Shown one piece after another: positions 6,496-15,033 of a stretch of DNA of 21,715 nt; the first letter of the stretch is position 1, and each line of letters begins with the position of its first letter. A program made the translations under genes and the position numbers. Location of the stretch: contig CAIXMD010000291.1 of assembly GCA_903920415.1 (NCBI GenBank), positions 1 through 21,715 on the forward strand, read 5' to 3'. Below the pieces are notes generated by a model. The model had not been told where the DNA came from and ran no database searches. It saw only the letters and a list, made by a program, of their open reading frames with translations. Source of the stretch: an uncultured Desulfomonile sp. (lineage in GTDB: Bacteria > Desulfobacterota > Desulfomonilia > Desulfomonilales > Desulfomonilaceae).

Positions 6496-8646
6496 ATGGC
6501 ACAACAACACACCGACGAACCAATTCAAGGGACACCTGAATCCCCCGACCTGCTAAAAAGGGAACGTTTCGCTTCCCTGATCGCAGAATCAATTCTTTTG
6601 CTACCGAAAGAATCTGGTTTTGTCATGTCTCTCGAAGGACCTTGGGGATATGGCAAAACTTCCATTCTAAACATGGTGGCACGACACTATGATCAGCTTC
6701 CCAAAGAAGAACGACCGATTATATGCTCCTTTAATCCGTGGATGGTCGGTAATGCTGATACGCTGGTTCAAAGTTTCCTGGTGCAGCTTGCAGCCGCTAT
6801 CGGCCTCATCGACAATGTGAAAAGCGGTGCGAAAGCGGCAAAAGAGCTCCTGAGTTACTCTTCTGTGTTCACTGCTTTGAAATTTATACCTGGTGCAGAA
6901 CCATGGGCATCGATTGTCAAAGGTGTAATTGAAGCCGCAGGTACTGCCTCGGAGAAGATATCTGACCTAAAGAAACTCAATGTAGAACAGCAAAGGTCTG
7001 CTGTGGTAACAGCCTTAGGTGAGCTCGACCGGCGGATCGTTGTATTTGTCGATGACTTAGATAGACTCCCACCTTCTGAAGTATTTGCCATGGTTCGGCT
7101 TGTAAAAGCGGTAGGAGATTTTCCAGGTGTTGTATACCTGCTCTGCTTTGAACCAGGTTACGTACAGGAAACGCTTAAGAGTCATGGTATTGAATCGGCG
7201 GGAGAATATCTCGACAAAGTAGTTCAAACCAGGCTGACTTTACCCCAAATTTCAAAGGATGATCTTGTTGCAATTCTCAATCATGAGCTCGACAAGCTCC
7301 CGGAGGCAGCTAAAAAAGAGTATTTCCAAAAGCTGGCAGATAGGCATAATGAACTCTATTTCGCCGGGTTGAGAAATCTGCTTGAAACACCGCGTGACAT
7401 AAAGCGGCTGTTTAATCGTCTTCGCTTTGTAGAGCCTGGATGCCGTGGCGAAGTAAACCTCGCTGACCTCATCGCTTTGGAAACTTTGGCAATCAAGGCC
7501 CCTTCTGTTTTTCAGCAAATTCGTGAATGCCCTGCTGCATACATAGGGAAAAATCCTGGGGAGATTTCTTTCAAAGAGACTAAAGAAGTTATAAAGGGTC
7601 ACGAAGGAACTCGTGAAAAGGCTTTGGCGTCAGTTCCAGACCGCCTCAAAGGCTCCGTTGCAGAGCTTCTTAAAGAACTTTTCCCCCTTCTTGATGAGCA
7701 CAGTTTCGGTTCGACAGGTGAGCTTGCCAGAACGCGTGGTCTAATTAATTCTCCTGATCGCTTGCTCATTGCATTGTCAGCGGGCTTACCGAGCGGTGAA
7801 GCGTCCTACGCTGCCGCCGTTGAATTCCTGCATACCCCCTCAGAACGTCAGCAAACAATTAACGCAGTGTGCGAAGCTGGTACGTTAAAACGGTTTATTG
7901 AACATCTAAGATTCGCCCAAAAGGACACAGAGGTTGAAGATGTTCAAGATGCCGCAAAGATACTCGGTAAGGTTCTCGACACCCCTGCTGGAGCGGCGGC
8001 AGAGAATGTTTCTGTCGGCTTCTTAGATTCGGGGATTTGCAGAAATACGTGGTGGCTTGTTAACTCAATGCTCGAAAAATTACCCTCTGACCAAAGACAA
8101 TTGGTACTCACTGAAATTATAATAAATCCTGAAGTTTTGACTTTGGGCGGACACGCAATATCGGCACTGCATTTACAACACGGCGCGTTCTCGGATGAAA
8201 AAGCGTGGCCGGAAGATAAACGATGGTCAAATGCTGAGGTGCTACAGGAAATAACAACTAAGTGGGCTCAAATGGTTGTTCATGAAGTACGCTCAGGTCT
8301 GGTTTTTAAAGCCACTCAAAGCGGTCTGGTCTTCTCCCGTTTAAAAAGATTTCAGCCAGATGACTTGTTATCGGTAGTTCAGGATTTGCTATCATCAGAT
8401 TCCAACTTTGACCAATACGCTTTAGCTATTGGGTGTTATGGATCAGACTCAGTTGGAGGAAAGTATTCCAAGTTTTCCGATGACGATCTGGAAGGATTTG
8501 GTGGAGCCGAAGTTATAAAAAAACGTGCGACTGAGAGACTCCAAGACCCAACCGTGGTTGGTGAACTCAGAAATATTTTGTCTGCTATGCTCTCAGGCAA
8601 GAAGACTTATATCACGAGCGGCACCGAAACAAGTGATGACTGGTAA
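6496..8646 (+). CDS. KAP-family P-loop NTPase
   Basis: A 716-aa protein from the ATG at 6496. Walker A is GPWGYGKTS (about residues 48-56), and Walker B with the family's acidic motif is VVFVDDLDRLP (about 181-191). ICSFNPWMVGN after Walker A and FNRLRFV later are typical of KAP NTPases, which include the phage-exclusion protein PifA and QatA of the Qat system. Many KAP proteins insert two membrane helices between the Walker motifs; here that stretch (about 115-150) is only weakly hydrophobic, so a soluble protein is likely. The C-terminal 350 residues are helical and unassigned. A TTG at 6484 would add four residues but lies 2 bases from the GTGAGG site at 6476-6481; the ATG is 14 bases from it, so the start is uncertain. 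A defence role is inferred from context. Confidence 0.85.
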   Translation: MAQQHTDEPIQGTPESPDLLKRERFASLIAESILLLPKESGFVMSLEGPWGYGKTSILNMVARHYDQLPKEERPIICSFNPWMVGNADTLVQSFLVQLAAAIGLIDNVKSGAKAAKELLSYSSVFTALKFIPGAEPWASIVKGVIEAAGTASEKISDLKKLNVEQQRSAVVTALGELDRRIVVFVDDLDRLPPSEVFAMVRLVKAVGDFPGVVYLLCFEPGYVQETLKSHGIESAGEYLDKVVQTRLTLPQISKDDLVAILNHELDKLPEAAKKEYFQKLADRHNELYFAGLRNLLETPRDIKRLFNRLRFVEPGCRGEVNLADLIALETLAIKAPSVFQQIRECPAAYIGKNPGEISFKETKEVIKGHEGTREKALASVPDRLKGSVAELLKELFPLLDEHSFGSTGELARTRGLINSPDRLLIALSAGLPSGEASYAAAVEFLHTPSERQQTINAVCEAGTLKRFIEHLRFAQKDTEVEDVQDAAKILGKVLDTPAGAAAENVSVGFLDSGICRNTWWLVNSMLEKLPSDQRQLVLTEIIINPEVLTLGGHAISALHLQHGAFSDEKAWPEDKRWSNAEVLQEITTKWAQMVVHEVRSGLVFKATQSGLVFSRLKRFQPDDLLSVVQDLLSSDSNFDQYALAIGCYGSDSVGGKYSKFSDDDLEGFGGAEVIKKRATERLQDPTVVGELRNILSAMLSGKKTYITSGTETSDDW

Positions 8647-8805
8647 TGGAATCACACCATTGAGCAGTTGAAACAGCGATTCGGGGTAGAATGCCTGAGT
8701 CTACTAAAGGCGCAATAGTTCCCATGTTCGGTGAATTTTGACGTCCTTAATGTCTTTTCCGCACTTGATGTGTAAAATATTTATCCTGACAAAACGAGAA
8801 CTGAC

Positions 8806-10251
8806 ATGACCATAACCCGCAAGAGAATATTCATCAGCAGCGTCCAGAAAGAATTTTCCCAGGTTCGCCGGGATCTTAAGGCGTTTCTCCTGGGAGATGC
8901 GGTTCTGCGCCGCTTTGTTTCGGACGTGTTTCTGTTCGAGGAACTTCCGGCACGAGACCAGCGTGCAGATACGGTCTATCTGGAAGAGGTCGAACGGTGC
9001 GACATCTATCTGGGCATCTTTGGCTATGAATACGGTTTTGAGGATGCAGACGGTGTTTCTCCGACAGAGCGTGAATATGATCATGCAGGCCGTCATGGTA
9101 AGCCCCGCCTGGTCTATGTCTGGGGTTCCGATGAAAAACAGCGCCACCCCAAGATGCGGCAGCTTGTCAGTAAGGCCAGCAATGAGTTGATCCGCCGCCG
9201 GATCGAAGATGCAAGCGCTCTGACTGCCGAGGTATATGCAAGCCTTGTGGATTATCTCGACACCAGCGGTGCACTTCGGGTGCCTCCCTTCGACACATCT
9301 CCCTGTGAGCAGGCTTCCCTGAAAGACATTTCTCGCAAGCGTGTGGAATGGTTCCTGGATACCGCCCGCCGTGAACGCGGATTTCCGTTGAAATCAAATA
9401 CCAGCACCCAGGCGCTGCTGACCCACCTTAACCTCGTTCATGAGCACAAGCCGACCAATGCAGCGGTCATGCTCTTCGGCAGCAATCCGCAGAAATTCCA
9501 CCGGACTGCTGAAATCAAGTGCATGCATTGCCGTGGCACGGAATATCGGCGCCCATTTGTATCGATGCAGGTCTATGGTGGTGATCTTTTCGAGCAGGCA
9601 AACCTTGCCCGCGATTTTGTTCTCGACCGGATCGACCGCGCTGTCGGCGTCAGGGATGTCAGTATCACTGCGCCGACGGCCTATGAACTCCCACCCGATG
9701 CCGTTGGCGAAGCAATCGTTAATGCCATTGCCCACCGGGACTATCACAGTAATGCCTCTGTCGAGGTTCGACTGTTTGCCGACAGGCTCGAAATATGGAA
9801 TCCCGGTTCGTTGCCTGGCACACTTACCATGGACAGTCTCCGGCACGACCACCCATCCGTTCCGTATAACCCGCTTCTGGCAGAATCCCTCTATCTGGCA
9901 CGTTACATCGAGCGGGTCGGTTCCGGCACCCAGACCATGATTGAGCTCTGCCGCGAGGCCGGACTGCCGGAGCCACAGTTTGAACAGCGGGAGGGGTTTT
10001 TCGTTTCAACCATATGGCGTGACTGGCTGACTCCGGAAATTATGGCCGTAATGAACCTGAATGAGCGGCAGGTGAAGGGGGTGACTCATATAAAGGGATC
10101 TGGGCGGATCACTAACTCGGAATTTCAGGAACTTACAGGCTGTACTCGCAAAACTGCTGCCCGTGACCTTGATGATCTTGTACAAAAGAGTGTTATTGTG
10201 CGTGTAGGTGAAAAACGGGGAAGCTACTACATTCTCACAGGGAAGAAATGA
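8806..10251 (+). CDS. DUF4062-HATPase fusion protein (COG2865, Schlafen/AlbA_2 type)
   Basis: A 481-aa protein. Residues 5-110 are a DUF4062 domain (KRIFISSVQKEFSQVRRDLK, VFLFEELPARDQRAD, IYLGIFGYEYGFE, SPTEREY), a TIR-like fold often placed at the N terminus of signalling proteins. Residues about 160-410 match COG2865 putative regulators: LLTHLNLVHEHKPTNAAVML, then a GHKL-type ATP-binding segment AVGEAIVNAIAHRDYH near 298-313, FADRLEIWNPGSLP, and RYIERVGSGTQTMIELC. The last 70 residues look like a winged helix (ITNSEFQELTGCTRKTAARD). Such genes are often inserted in type I restriction loci, in line with the HsdS remnant nearby. The start ATG has a weak site (CGAGAA). The frame stays open for 43 codons after the TGA (see the repeat array). 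DNA binding and ATP use are inferred. Confidence 0.85.
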   Translation: MTITRKRIFISSVQKEFSQVRRDLKAFLLGDAVLRRFVSDVFLFEELPARDQRADTVYLEEVERCDIYLGIFGYEYGFEDADGVSPTEREYDHAGRHGKPRLVYVWGSDEKQRHPKMRQLVSKASNELIRRRIEDASALTAEVYASLVDYLDTSGALRVPPFDTSPCEQASLKDISRKRVEWFLDTARRERGFPLKSNTSTQALLTHLNLVHEHKPTNAAVMLFGSNPQKFHRTAEIKCMHCRGTEYRRPFVSMQVYGGDLFEQANLARDFVLDRIDRAVGVRDVSITAPTAYELPPDAVGEAIVNAIAHRDYHSNASVEVRLFADRLEIWNPGSLPGTLTMDSLRHDHPSVPYNPLLAESLYLARYIERVGSGTQTMIELCREAGLPEPQFEQREGFFVSTIWRDWLTPEIMAVMNLNERQVKGVTHIKGSGRITNSEFQELTGCTRKTAARDLDDLVQKSVIVRVGEKRGSYYILTGKK

Positions 10252-10360
10252 GACATTTTTGGGACATATGGGACATTACGTGATTGGACGGACTTTTTTG
10301 ATTATGGGACATTTATGAGACATATAGGACATGGTTCTGATGGGGACATAATTGAGACAT
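10250..10360 (+). repeat. Array of GRGACAT heptamers
   Basis: Eight copies of GGGACAT/GAGACAT or one-base variants, all in the same direction: 10250, 10261, 10270, 10306, 10317, 10326 (AGGACAT), 10343 and 10354. Starts are spaced 11-9, then 36, 11-9, 17, 11, so the triplet module 11-9 occurs twice and a third copy is partial. The array fills the gap between the DUF4062-HATPase stop and the SEC-C gene. It could be a regulator binding array or a decayed coding repeat. Confidence 0.75.
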
Positions 10361-10379
10361 TTGAGGCAAGGAGTTCATC

Positions 10380-11390
10380 TTGAAAACAGGCAAAAATGAT
10401 CCCTGCCCCTGTGGCAGCGGGCTCAAATACAAAAAGTGCTGCGCCGATAAACATGACGCCAGTGAACACCAGCACGTCAAGGGGTCGGCCATGGACGAGT
10501 TGAAGGAACTGCTCAAGGATAAGAGCTTCGGCTCGCTTGATGAAGCCAACGCATTTCTGCGTCAGCACAACCAGCAACGTAATCAGGCACCCAGAGACGA
10601 TTTCCACGGTCTGTCTCCGGAACAGATGCACCGGTTTCTGCACTTCCCGTTTGATACGCCCCATCTGATTGTCTTCCCGTCCAGCCTCGACAGTCATCTG
10701 CAAGCCCCGATTATATCCCTGTTCAATCTGTTGGCAGAGGGCATCGGTGATGACGGTCTGAAGGCAACCGCCACCGGCAACATGCCGCGTAACTTCTGCC
10801 GGGAATCGGCTCAAAGTTACTATAGTGAAGAGGAATACCGGAGAATAATCGAGATTGGCGAGCTGAGAACAGAACCGGAATTCAGGGTAATGCATACAAC
10901 CCGGCTGGTTGCCGAACTGGCCGGATTGATCAGAAAATACAAGGGGAAGTTTATCCTCAGCAGGGAGTGCCGGAATCTGTTGGCTGAACAGGAGCTATCG
11001 GGCATCTACTCGCGCTTGTTACGGGCCTTTGTCAGGGAATACAACTGGGCCTATCAGGATCATCTGGGAGAAATTCCCTTCATACAGCAGTCGTTTCTGT
11101 TCAGCCTCTATCTGCTGACCAGGTACGGTGGTGAATGGCGGAGCAGTATCTTCTATGAAGACAATTTCCTGCAGGCTTTTCGCAACCTGCTTCCGCACAT
11201 TCAACCAGTCGGCAACTACTATTCGCCCGAGAAAGTGGTGCGGACCAGTTATTCTTCGCGCTGTCTGAATCGGTTTGCCCGTTACTTTGGACTGGTGGAA
11301 ATTGAACGCCCCGGCAATGACCGCTATTCAGATGAGTTCAGGGTGAGGAAGCTGCCGCTCCTGGACCAGATCGTCCAGTTTCATCTGTGA
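10380..11390 (+). CDS. SEC-C motif protein, otherwise unrecognised
   Basis: A 336-aa protein starting with TTG at 10380, chosen because AAGGAG stands at 10368-10373. Residues 6-21 form a SEC-C zinc-binding motif (NDPCPCGSGLKYKKCC; C9, C11, C20, C21), as at the end of SecA, where it binds zinc and SecB or ribosomes; in accessory proteins it is a generic protein-binding knuckle. The remaining 300 residues are helical, with no catalytic motif that I recognise. The start overlaps a TGA that closes the in-frame extension of the upstream gene (TTGA), as in coupled genes. The next gene begins 7 bases after its stop, so the two are surely cotranscribed and probably work together. Confidence 0.8.
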   Translation: MKTGKNDPCPCGSGLKYKKCCADKHDASEHQHVKGSAMDELKELLKDKSFGSLDEANAFLRQHNQQRNQAPRDDFHGLSPEQMHRFLHFPFDTPHLIVFPSSLDSHLQAPIISLFNLLAEGIGDDGLKATATGNMPRNFCRESAQSYYSEEEYRRIIEIGELRTEPEFRVMHTTRLVAELAGLIRKYKGKFILSRECRNLLAEQELSGIYSRLLRAFVREYNWAYQDHLGEIPFIQQSFLFSLYLLTRYGGEWRSSIFYEDNFLQAFRNLLPHIQPVGNYYSPEKVVRTSYSSRCLNRFARYFGLVEIERPGNDRYSDEFRVRKLPLLDQIVQFHL

Positions 11391-11397
11391 GGTCATT

Positions 11398-12651
11398 ATG
11401 GTAAAGAAGAAAAAAACGGCAGATTCGCTGGTGGATTTATTGGAGGCGGCCAAACCTGAAACGCTGATCACATTGATTGCAGAGCTTGCGATAGGCCGGC
11501 CCGATGTGCGCCGTGAATGCTTTGACTACCTGAAGAAACATGTCTCACTCGCCCCTGCCCAGAAGACACAGTCGGAAGGCGAGATAGTCATGGCCCTTTG
11601 GTGGGAGTTGTCTCCCGACCTGGAGGAGCTCGACGATTGCGGTGGCGGTGACTACGAGACAGTAGATCATGTTGCAGACCTGCTGGACGAAATCGGGAAA
11701 CAACTTGCTAACTCAAAGGTTGATGAACAGGTTCGTCGTGAACTCCTTGATGAAGTGCTGCCGTTCATCACGAGCGGCAATGCCGGTCTGGATGATCCGC
11801 TCTATGATCTGGCCTATGCCACGTGCTACCGTGATGAGGACTGGCGGCATCTGGCACAGATGCTGGAAGCAATGAACAAGGATTGGCCGACCGATCACGC
11901 CCGACGGATCTATCGCAAACTTGGTGACCGGGCGAAATATCTGGAGTTGCGGCACAAGAAACTGGTGTACGGTGGCGACTACTATGATCTTGCCACCTTC
12001 TACTGGGATGAGGGTAACCGCAAGGAAGCCCTGTCGGTTGCTGAAGAGGGCAAAATTAAAGGACAGGGGCGGATGGACGAACTGCGAAAATTTCTGTCCG
12101 ACCGTGCCAGAGAGGGTGGCAATCGGGACCAGTATCTTGCCATCCAGTTTGAGCAGGCAACGGATCGCCTAACTCTAGCAAAGTACAATGCCTTCAAAGA
12201 AACCTGTACCGCAGAAGAGTGGGAGTTCCACGAACCCAAAATACTTGAGCGACTGGATAAGGCATGGTCCTCCGAAAGCCTCAAGATCAGGATGCAGCGT
12301 CAGGAATACGAACATGCTGTGGCGATACTGCTCAAGGACAAATATCCCCGCTATGCCTGGGATTCAGGTGATGAACTGCAGGCAGCAAAACAGCTGGAAG
12401 AGCGTTTCCCTGAACAGATCCTGACCTATTACCTTTCAGGGCTCGGTAATCTGAACAACAATGCAACCCGCAAAGAATATACTGAGCGGGCCAAGGTCAT
12501 GCTCAAGGTCAGGCATCTACTGGTGGAAATCATTAAGGACGAAACCAGATGGAGAGTCTTTGCCGGGAAGGTCAAGCGTGACAACCTCCGCCGACCGGCA
12601 TTCCAGGAAGAATTTGGTAGAGTTATCGCAGGTTGGCGGGAACTGGTTTGA
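11398..12651 (+). CDS. Helical-repeat (TPR-like) protein paired with the SEC-C protein
   Basis: A 417-aa, mostly helical protein. The N terminus is lysine-rich (MVKKKKTADSLVDLLEAAKP). The middle has solenoid-like pairs of helices (LYDLAYATCYRDEDWRHLAQ, YDLATFYWDEGNRKEALSVA). The end, LKVRHLLVEIIKDETRWRVF followed by RRPAFQEEFGRVIAGW, resembles the C-terminal segment of SWIM zinc-finger-associated and DUF6880-type proteins, which lie in similar accessory loci. No SWIM zinc motif is present, so this would be the solenoid part alone. A GAGG site overlaps the end of the SEC-C gene, 8 bases before the ATG, indicating coupling. The function is unknown; a scaffold or sensor role is a guess from fold type. 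Confidence 0.72.
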   Translation: MVKKKKTADSLVDLLEAAKPETLITLIAELAIGRPDVRRECFDYLKKHVSLAPAQKTQSEGEIVMALWWELSPDLEELDDCGGGDYETVDHVADLLDEIGKQLANSKVDEQVRRELLDEVLPFITSGNAGLDDPLYDLAYATCYRDEDWRHLAQMLEAMNKDWPTDHARRIYRKLGDRAKYLELRHKKLVYGGDYYDLATFYWDEGNRKEALSVAEEGKIKGQGRMDELRKFLSDRAREGGNRDQYLAIQFEQATDRLTLAKYNAFKETCTAEEWEFHEPKILERLDKAWSSESLKIRMQRQEYEHAVAILLKDKYPRYAWDSGDELQAAKQLEERFPEQILTYYLSGLGNLNNNATRKEYTERAKVMLKVRHLLVEIIKDETRWRVFAGKVKRDNLRRPAFQEEFGRVIAGWRELV

Positions 12652-12774
12652 GGGCACAATTCCTATCGGCTCGCCTTATAGCGAACTGTCGCGATTTGTC
12701 GTGAAATTGATTGACGAGGCGAACGCACAAGAAATTTCTTATCAGTTCGCCAGGAAGGTAATCGACGAGTAAAT
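12652..12774. other. Spacer with short open frame, nothing identified
   Basis: One frame here reads as a plausible helical protein end (SRFVVKLIDEANAQEISYQF, stop at 12770-12772) but has no start or ribosome binding site of its own and I cannot place it. It could be a gene tail left by the same deletion that truncated the WYL gene. Confidence 0.3.
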
Positions 12775-13176
12775 AGAAATCTGGATTTACGTAACGATTG
12801 GCGGGAGTTTGTGATAGGGCGGATAACACTCTGCAGTGTCGAAAATACTTCCTTCAAAATTTGAGAGAAAGAAGATTGGTTATCTTACCTTCAGAATACC
12901 TTTGGCATTTTCCAGAACAGGAAGAGCTTCAATGTGGTGTTACGATTCACCCCGGAGCGATCCCGCTGGATCAAAGGGGAGATGTGGTATGAGGCACAGA
13001 CTGAGATAGTTCAGGATGACGGTTCGCTGGTACGCACCATTCCGGCATCACACGAAGGGGAGATTACTATGGAGATCCTCAAGCACGGTTCGCAGGTGGA
13101 GTTGTTGGAACCGGATTGGTTGCGGGAGAAAATAATCAAAGAAATAAATGATGCAGTGAAAATATATCGTGTGTAG
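12775..13176 (+). pseudogene. WYL-domain transcriptional regulator remnant
   Basis: A single frame contains the second half of a WYL domain: LRNDWREFVIGRI (about 12787-12825), then an in-frame TGA at 12862-12864, then DWLSYLQNTFGIF, NVVLRFTPERSRWIKGEMWY, DGSLVRTIPASHEGEITMEI and the end at 13176. These correspond to the conserved R-F-R-x-DRI, the FGIF turn and the FxPxxARWVxxxxW segment of WYL regulators. The N-terminal helix-turn-helix is missing and the TGA breaks what remains, so the gene is dead. WYL regulators (BrxR, CapW) often control defence operons. This one may once have regulated the genes on either side. Confidence 0.78.
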
Positions 13177-13315
13177 GACGCTAGATGGGGGAGGTACTGT
13201 GGGAAGGTATGGCATGAAAATAAAATAAAAAACACCGAAGGACTTATTGTGTCGTATGAGTATGTTATGATTCTTGGCATATCGTCGGAACGAAATATTT
13301 GGTATGGTGAAAAAT

Positions 13316-14074
13316 ATGTCCGTATCTGAGATAGTACCGCTACTGGTGAGTTTTTTGCTTGGAATGTGCGTTATGGCTTTTGCAGCATTTTTAAAAGCCA
13401 AGCGTAGTAAAAGGGCGTTACTGGAAGGCGTTTCGAAGCTGGCTGATAAACAGCCTATTGCTTTGAGTGCAGACTGCTCTAAAGCAAGAGTGATTGAGTA
13501 TCCACAATTTCGGCAGCAGGACATTGCAGCCGTAGATAAAATAAAGCCGCGTGTCGTTGGCATAGTGAAAAGAGAGTGTCGGTTTGATGAGAAGAGACAG
13601 CAGTTTGTGAATTATTTTACGCTGCTTGATGAATTTCATCGGAAGAACAATGAGATTTTTACTCTTCAGTTCCATCCGATTATGAATCGTTTTCTTGCTT
13701 CAAATTCAGCTAAAGATAAAACAGCCAGAAGCTGTGCCATTGCCGAATTTAACCGAGAAGTTCAAGCGTTATTCAATCATTTGTATGACGAACAGCAAAA
13801 AGTGATTTCCGAAACTGACTGCATCAGATCGTTCTCCTCCGAAACACTGGATGGCTTGCTTGATAAGCTCGAATCGGCTGTTAAGAAATCGACGGATGAT
13901 GCCGCTGAGGTGTTGAAGCATATGGCGACACCGGAACTATGGGCGGATCAGTCGCTAACAGCACCAATCCAGAAAGCAGAAAAATCTGTGCAGTTGGTTT
14001 TGACCTGCCGGAATGTAATCCGCGCTGGAATGAAGGCGGAGTTGAATGAGATGCAAGGAGGGCAGACATCATGA
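13316..14074 (+). CDS. Membrane-anchored protein of unknown function, first gene of candidate system
   Basis: A 252-aa protein from the ATG at 13316, preferred because GGTGA (13306-13310) lies 5 bases upstream; a TTG at 13274 and an ATG at 13304 are in frame but less well placed. Residues 5-26 form one hydrophobic helix (IVPLLVSFLLGMCVMAFAAF) followed by KAKRSKR, which predicts an N-out, C-cytoplasmic anchor. The remaining 220 residues are charged, helical and likely cytoplasmic, with coiled-coil-like stretches (SSETLDGLLDKLESAVKKST). I recognise no family. The TGA overlaps the ATG of the first micropeptide (ATGA), so the two are translationally coupled. It heads the same-strand run to 20053. 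Confidence 0.75.
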   Translation: MSVSEIVPLLVSFLLGMCVMAFAAFLKAKRSKRALLEGVSKLADKQPIALSADCSKARVIEYPQFRQQDIAAVDKIKPRVVGIVKRECRFDEKRQQFVNYFTLLDEFHRKNNEIFTLQFHPIMNRFLASNSAKDKTARSCAIAEFNREVQALFNHLYDEQQKVISETDCIRSFSSETLDGLLDKLESAVKKSTDDAAEVLKHMATPELWADQSLTAPIQKAEKSVQLVLTCRNVIRAGMKAELNEMQGGQTS

Positions 14075-14133
14075 CTGAGGGATGGTTAATAGTGATTGTT
14101 ATTGTTGAAATTTTAAAGTTGCTCAAATTTTAA
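14071..14133 (+). CDS. 20-aa hydrophobic micropeptide 1
   Basis: A tiny gene whose ATG overlaps the preceding TGA (ATGA). A near-perfect Shine-Dalgarno, AAGGAGG (14055-14061), lies 9 bases before it inside the upstream gene, which is hard to explain unless this frame is translated. The product MTEGWLIVIVIVEILKLLKF has two acidic or polar residues, a run of about 12 aliphatic residues and a basic-aromatic end. It is long enough to insert in a membrane. It resembles micropeptide 2 (15159-15221): 8 of 20 positions are identical, and both are exactly 20 aa and end K-h-h-(K/R)-F. Size and shape recall type I toxin peptides such as Ibs, or small membrane subunits. No antisense RNA can be shown. Confidence 0.65.
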   Translation: MTEGWLIVIVIVEILKLLKF

Positions 14134-14188
14134 TGAGGCGGATTTTCTGAAATGCTGTTGAAATATATATGTATCGAGGCGGAGCCTA

Positions 14189-14980
14189 ATGCCAAAGGCT
14201 GGAATTGAATTGCAAGAATGGCGAAATTCATTGAAACAATGCTGCAAGTGCCGTTTGCTCCCTGATGGCAGAGAGATTAACCCATCGGATTCAAAACAAT
14301 TACTTCATGCATTGATTCATTATGAACCGAAAAGCAATAATGGCTTTAGAACTGGTTGGGCTACAGCGATGCTTGACAAAATTAAAGAACCTAAATGCAA
14401 AGTGGAGCTGCTTGAAGTATCCTGTCAATCCGGCATATTGGCTGTTATGGAGGCACCAAACTATAGAGATACCTATCAACTCACTAAGGGTTATATTACT
14501 TGCGACACTGATACTGATGAAACTGGAAAGCGTATACGTCGCCTTCTACAGCACATAGATGTGTTACCGGAGACGGTAGTTTTTACGAATGCTGTGCAAT
14601 GCCTGCCAGCCGCTCGTGGGAATGGATTCCCTCCAACGTCAATACAACGACGTAATTGTCGTGGTCATCTTCGCCGATTGCTTGACTTAATGCGGCCAAA
14701 AGTTGTCTTGGCTTTTGGTAATGAGGCACTTAAGGAACTGCACCGTCTTGACCCGATAGCCATAGATGGAAGGCTTCTCCGTCTTGATGAAGTGACGGTT
14801 AGCCAGTTAGTTGGGCGTTGTATTATGCCTTGGGGAGGTACATGCCTTGTTCCTTTATATCATCCGGGTCCTTTGGTGGTAAATAATGCATTTCGGAAAG
14901 ATGGCACCCCCGGAACCGGTAGAAGCGAAAGTGAGCAGAAACAAGACATCAATGTGATATCAAGTCTAATCCAATCGTAA
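14189..14980 (+). CDS. Uracil-DNA glycosylase superfamily protein, family 4-like with Fe-S cysteines
   Basis: A 263-aa protein with the layout of 4Fe-4S uracil-DNA glycosylases. Cysteines C18 and C21 (CCKC) are followed at a distance by C138 and C157 (TNAVQCLPAARG ... RRNC), the CxxC / C-x(14-18)-C spacing of family 4. Motif 1 is LAVMEAPNYRDT (84-95) where the usual text is GEAPG, so the water-activating region is altered. KVVLAFGNEAL follows the second cysteine pair. The C-terminal HPGP (225-228) replaces the usual HPSP. The enzyme excises a base from DNA in known members; the changed motifs suggest a different base or loss of activity. A CGGAG site precedes the ATG by 5 bases. It lies between the two micropeptide genes, and action on modified phage DNA is a reasonable guess. 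Confidence 0.8.
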   Translation: MPKAGIELQEWRNSLKQCCKCRLLPDGREINPSDSKQLLHALIHYEPKSNNGFRTGWATAMLDKIKEPKCKVELLEVSCQSGILAVMEAPNYRDTYQLTKGYITCDTDTDETGKRIRRLLQHIDVLPETVVFTNAVQCLPAARGNGFPPTSIQRRNCRGHLRRLLDLMRPKVVLAFGNEALKELHRLDPIAIDGRLLRLDEVTVSQLVGRCIMPWGGTCLVPLYHPGPLVVNNAFRKDGTPGTGRSESEQKQDINVISSLIQS

Positions 14981-15033
14981 TTTGAATTTGTAATTTGAAT
15001 TTTAGATGTGTGTTTTTTTTTGCTGGAGAATGC

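Noticed and set aside
8704..9147. Minus-strand 147-aa frame
   Set aside because: Antisense shadow of the DUF4062 domain, which has clear family motifs on the plus strand.
10250..10360. CRISPR array
   Set aside because: Units are 7 bases with 2-4 or irregular longer gaps; no 24-40 base repeats, unique spacers or cas genes.
10302..10895. Minus-strand 197-aa frame
   Set aside because: Shadow of the SEC-C gene; low-complexity hydrophobic content with no start signal.
12798..12992. Plus-strand 64-aa frame
   Set aside because: It overlaps the WYL remnant in a different frame, and only the WYL frame shows family text.
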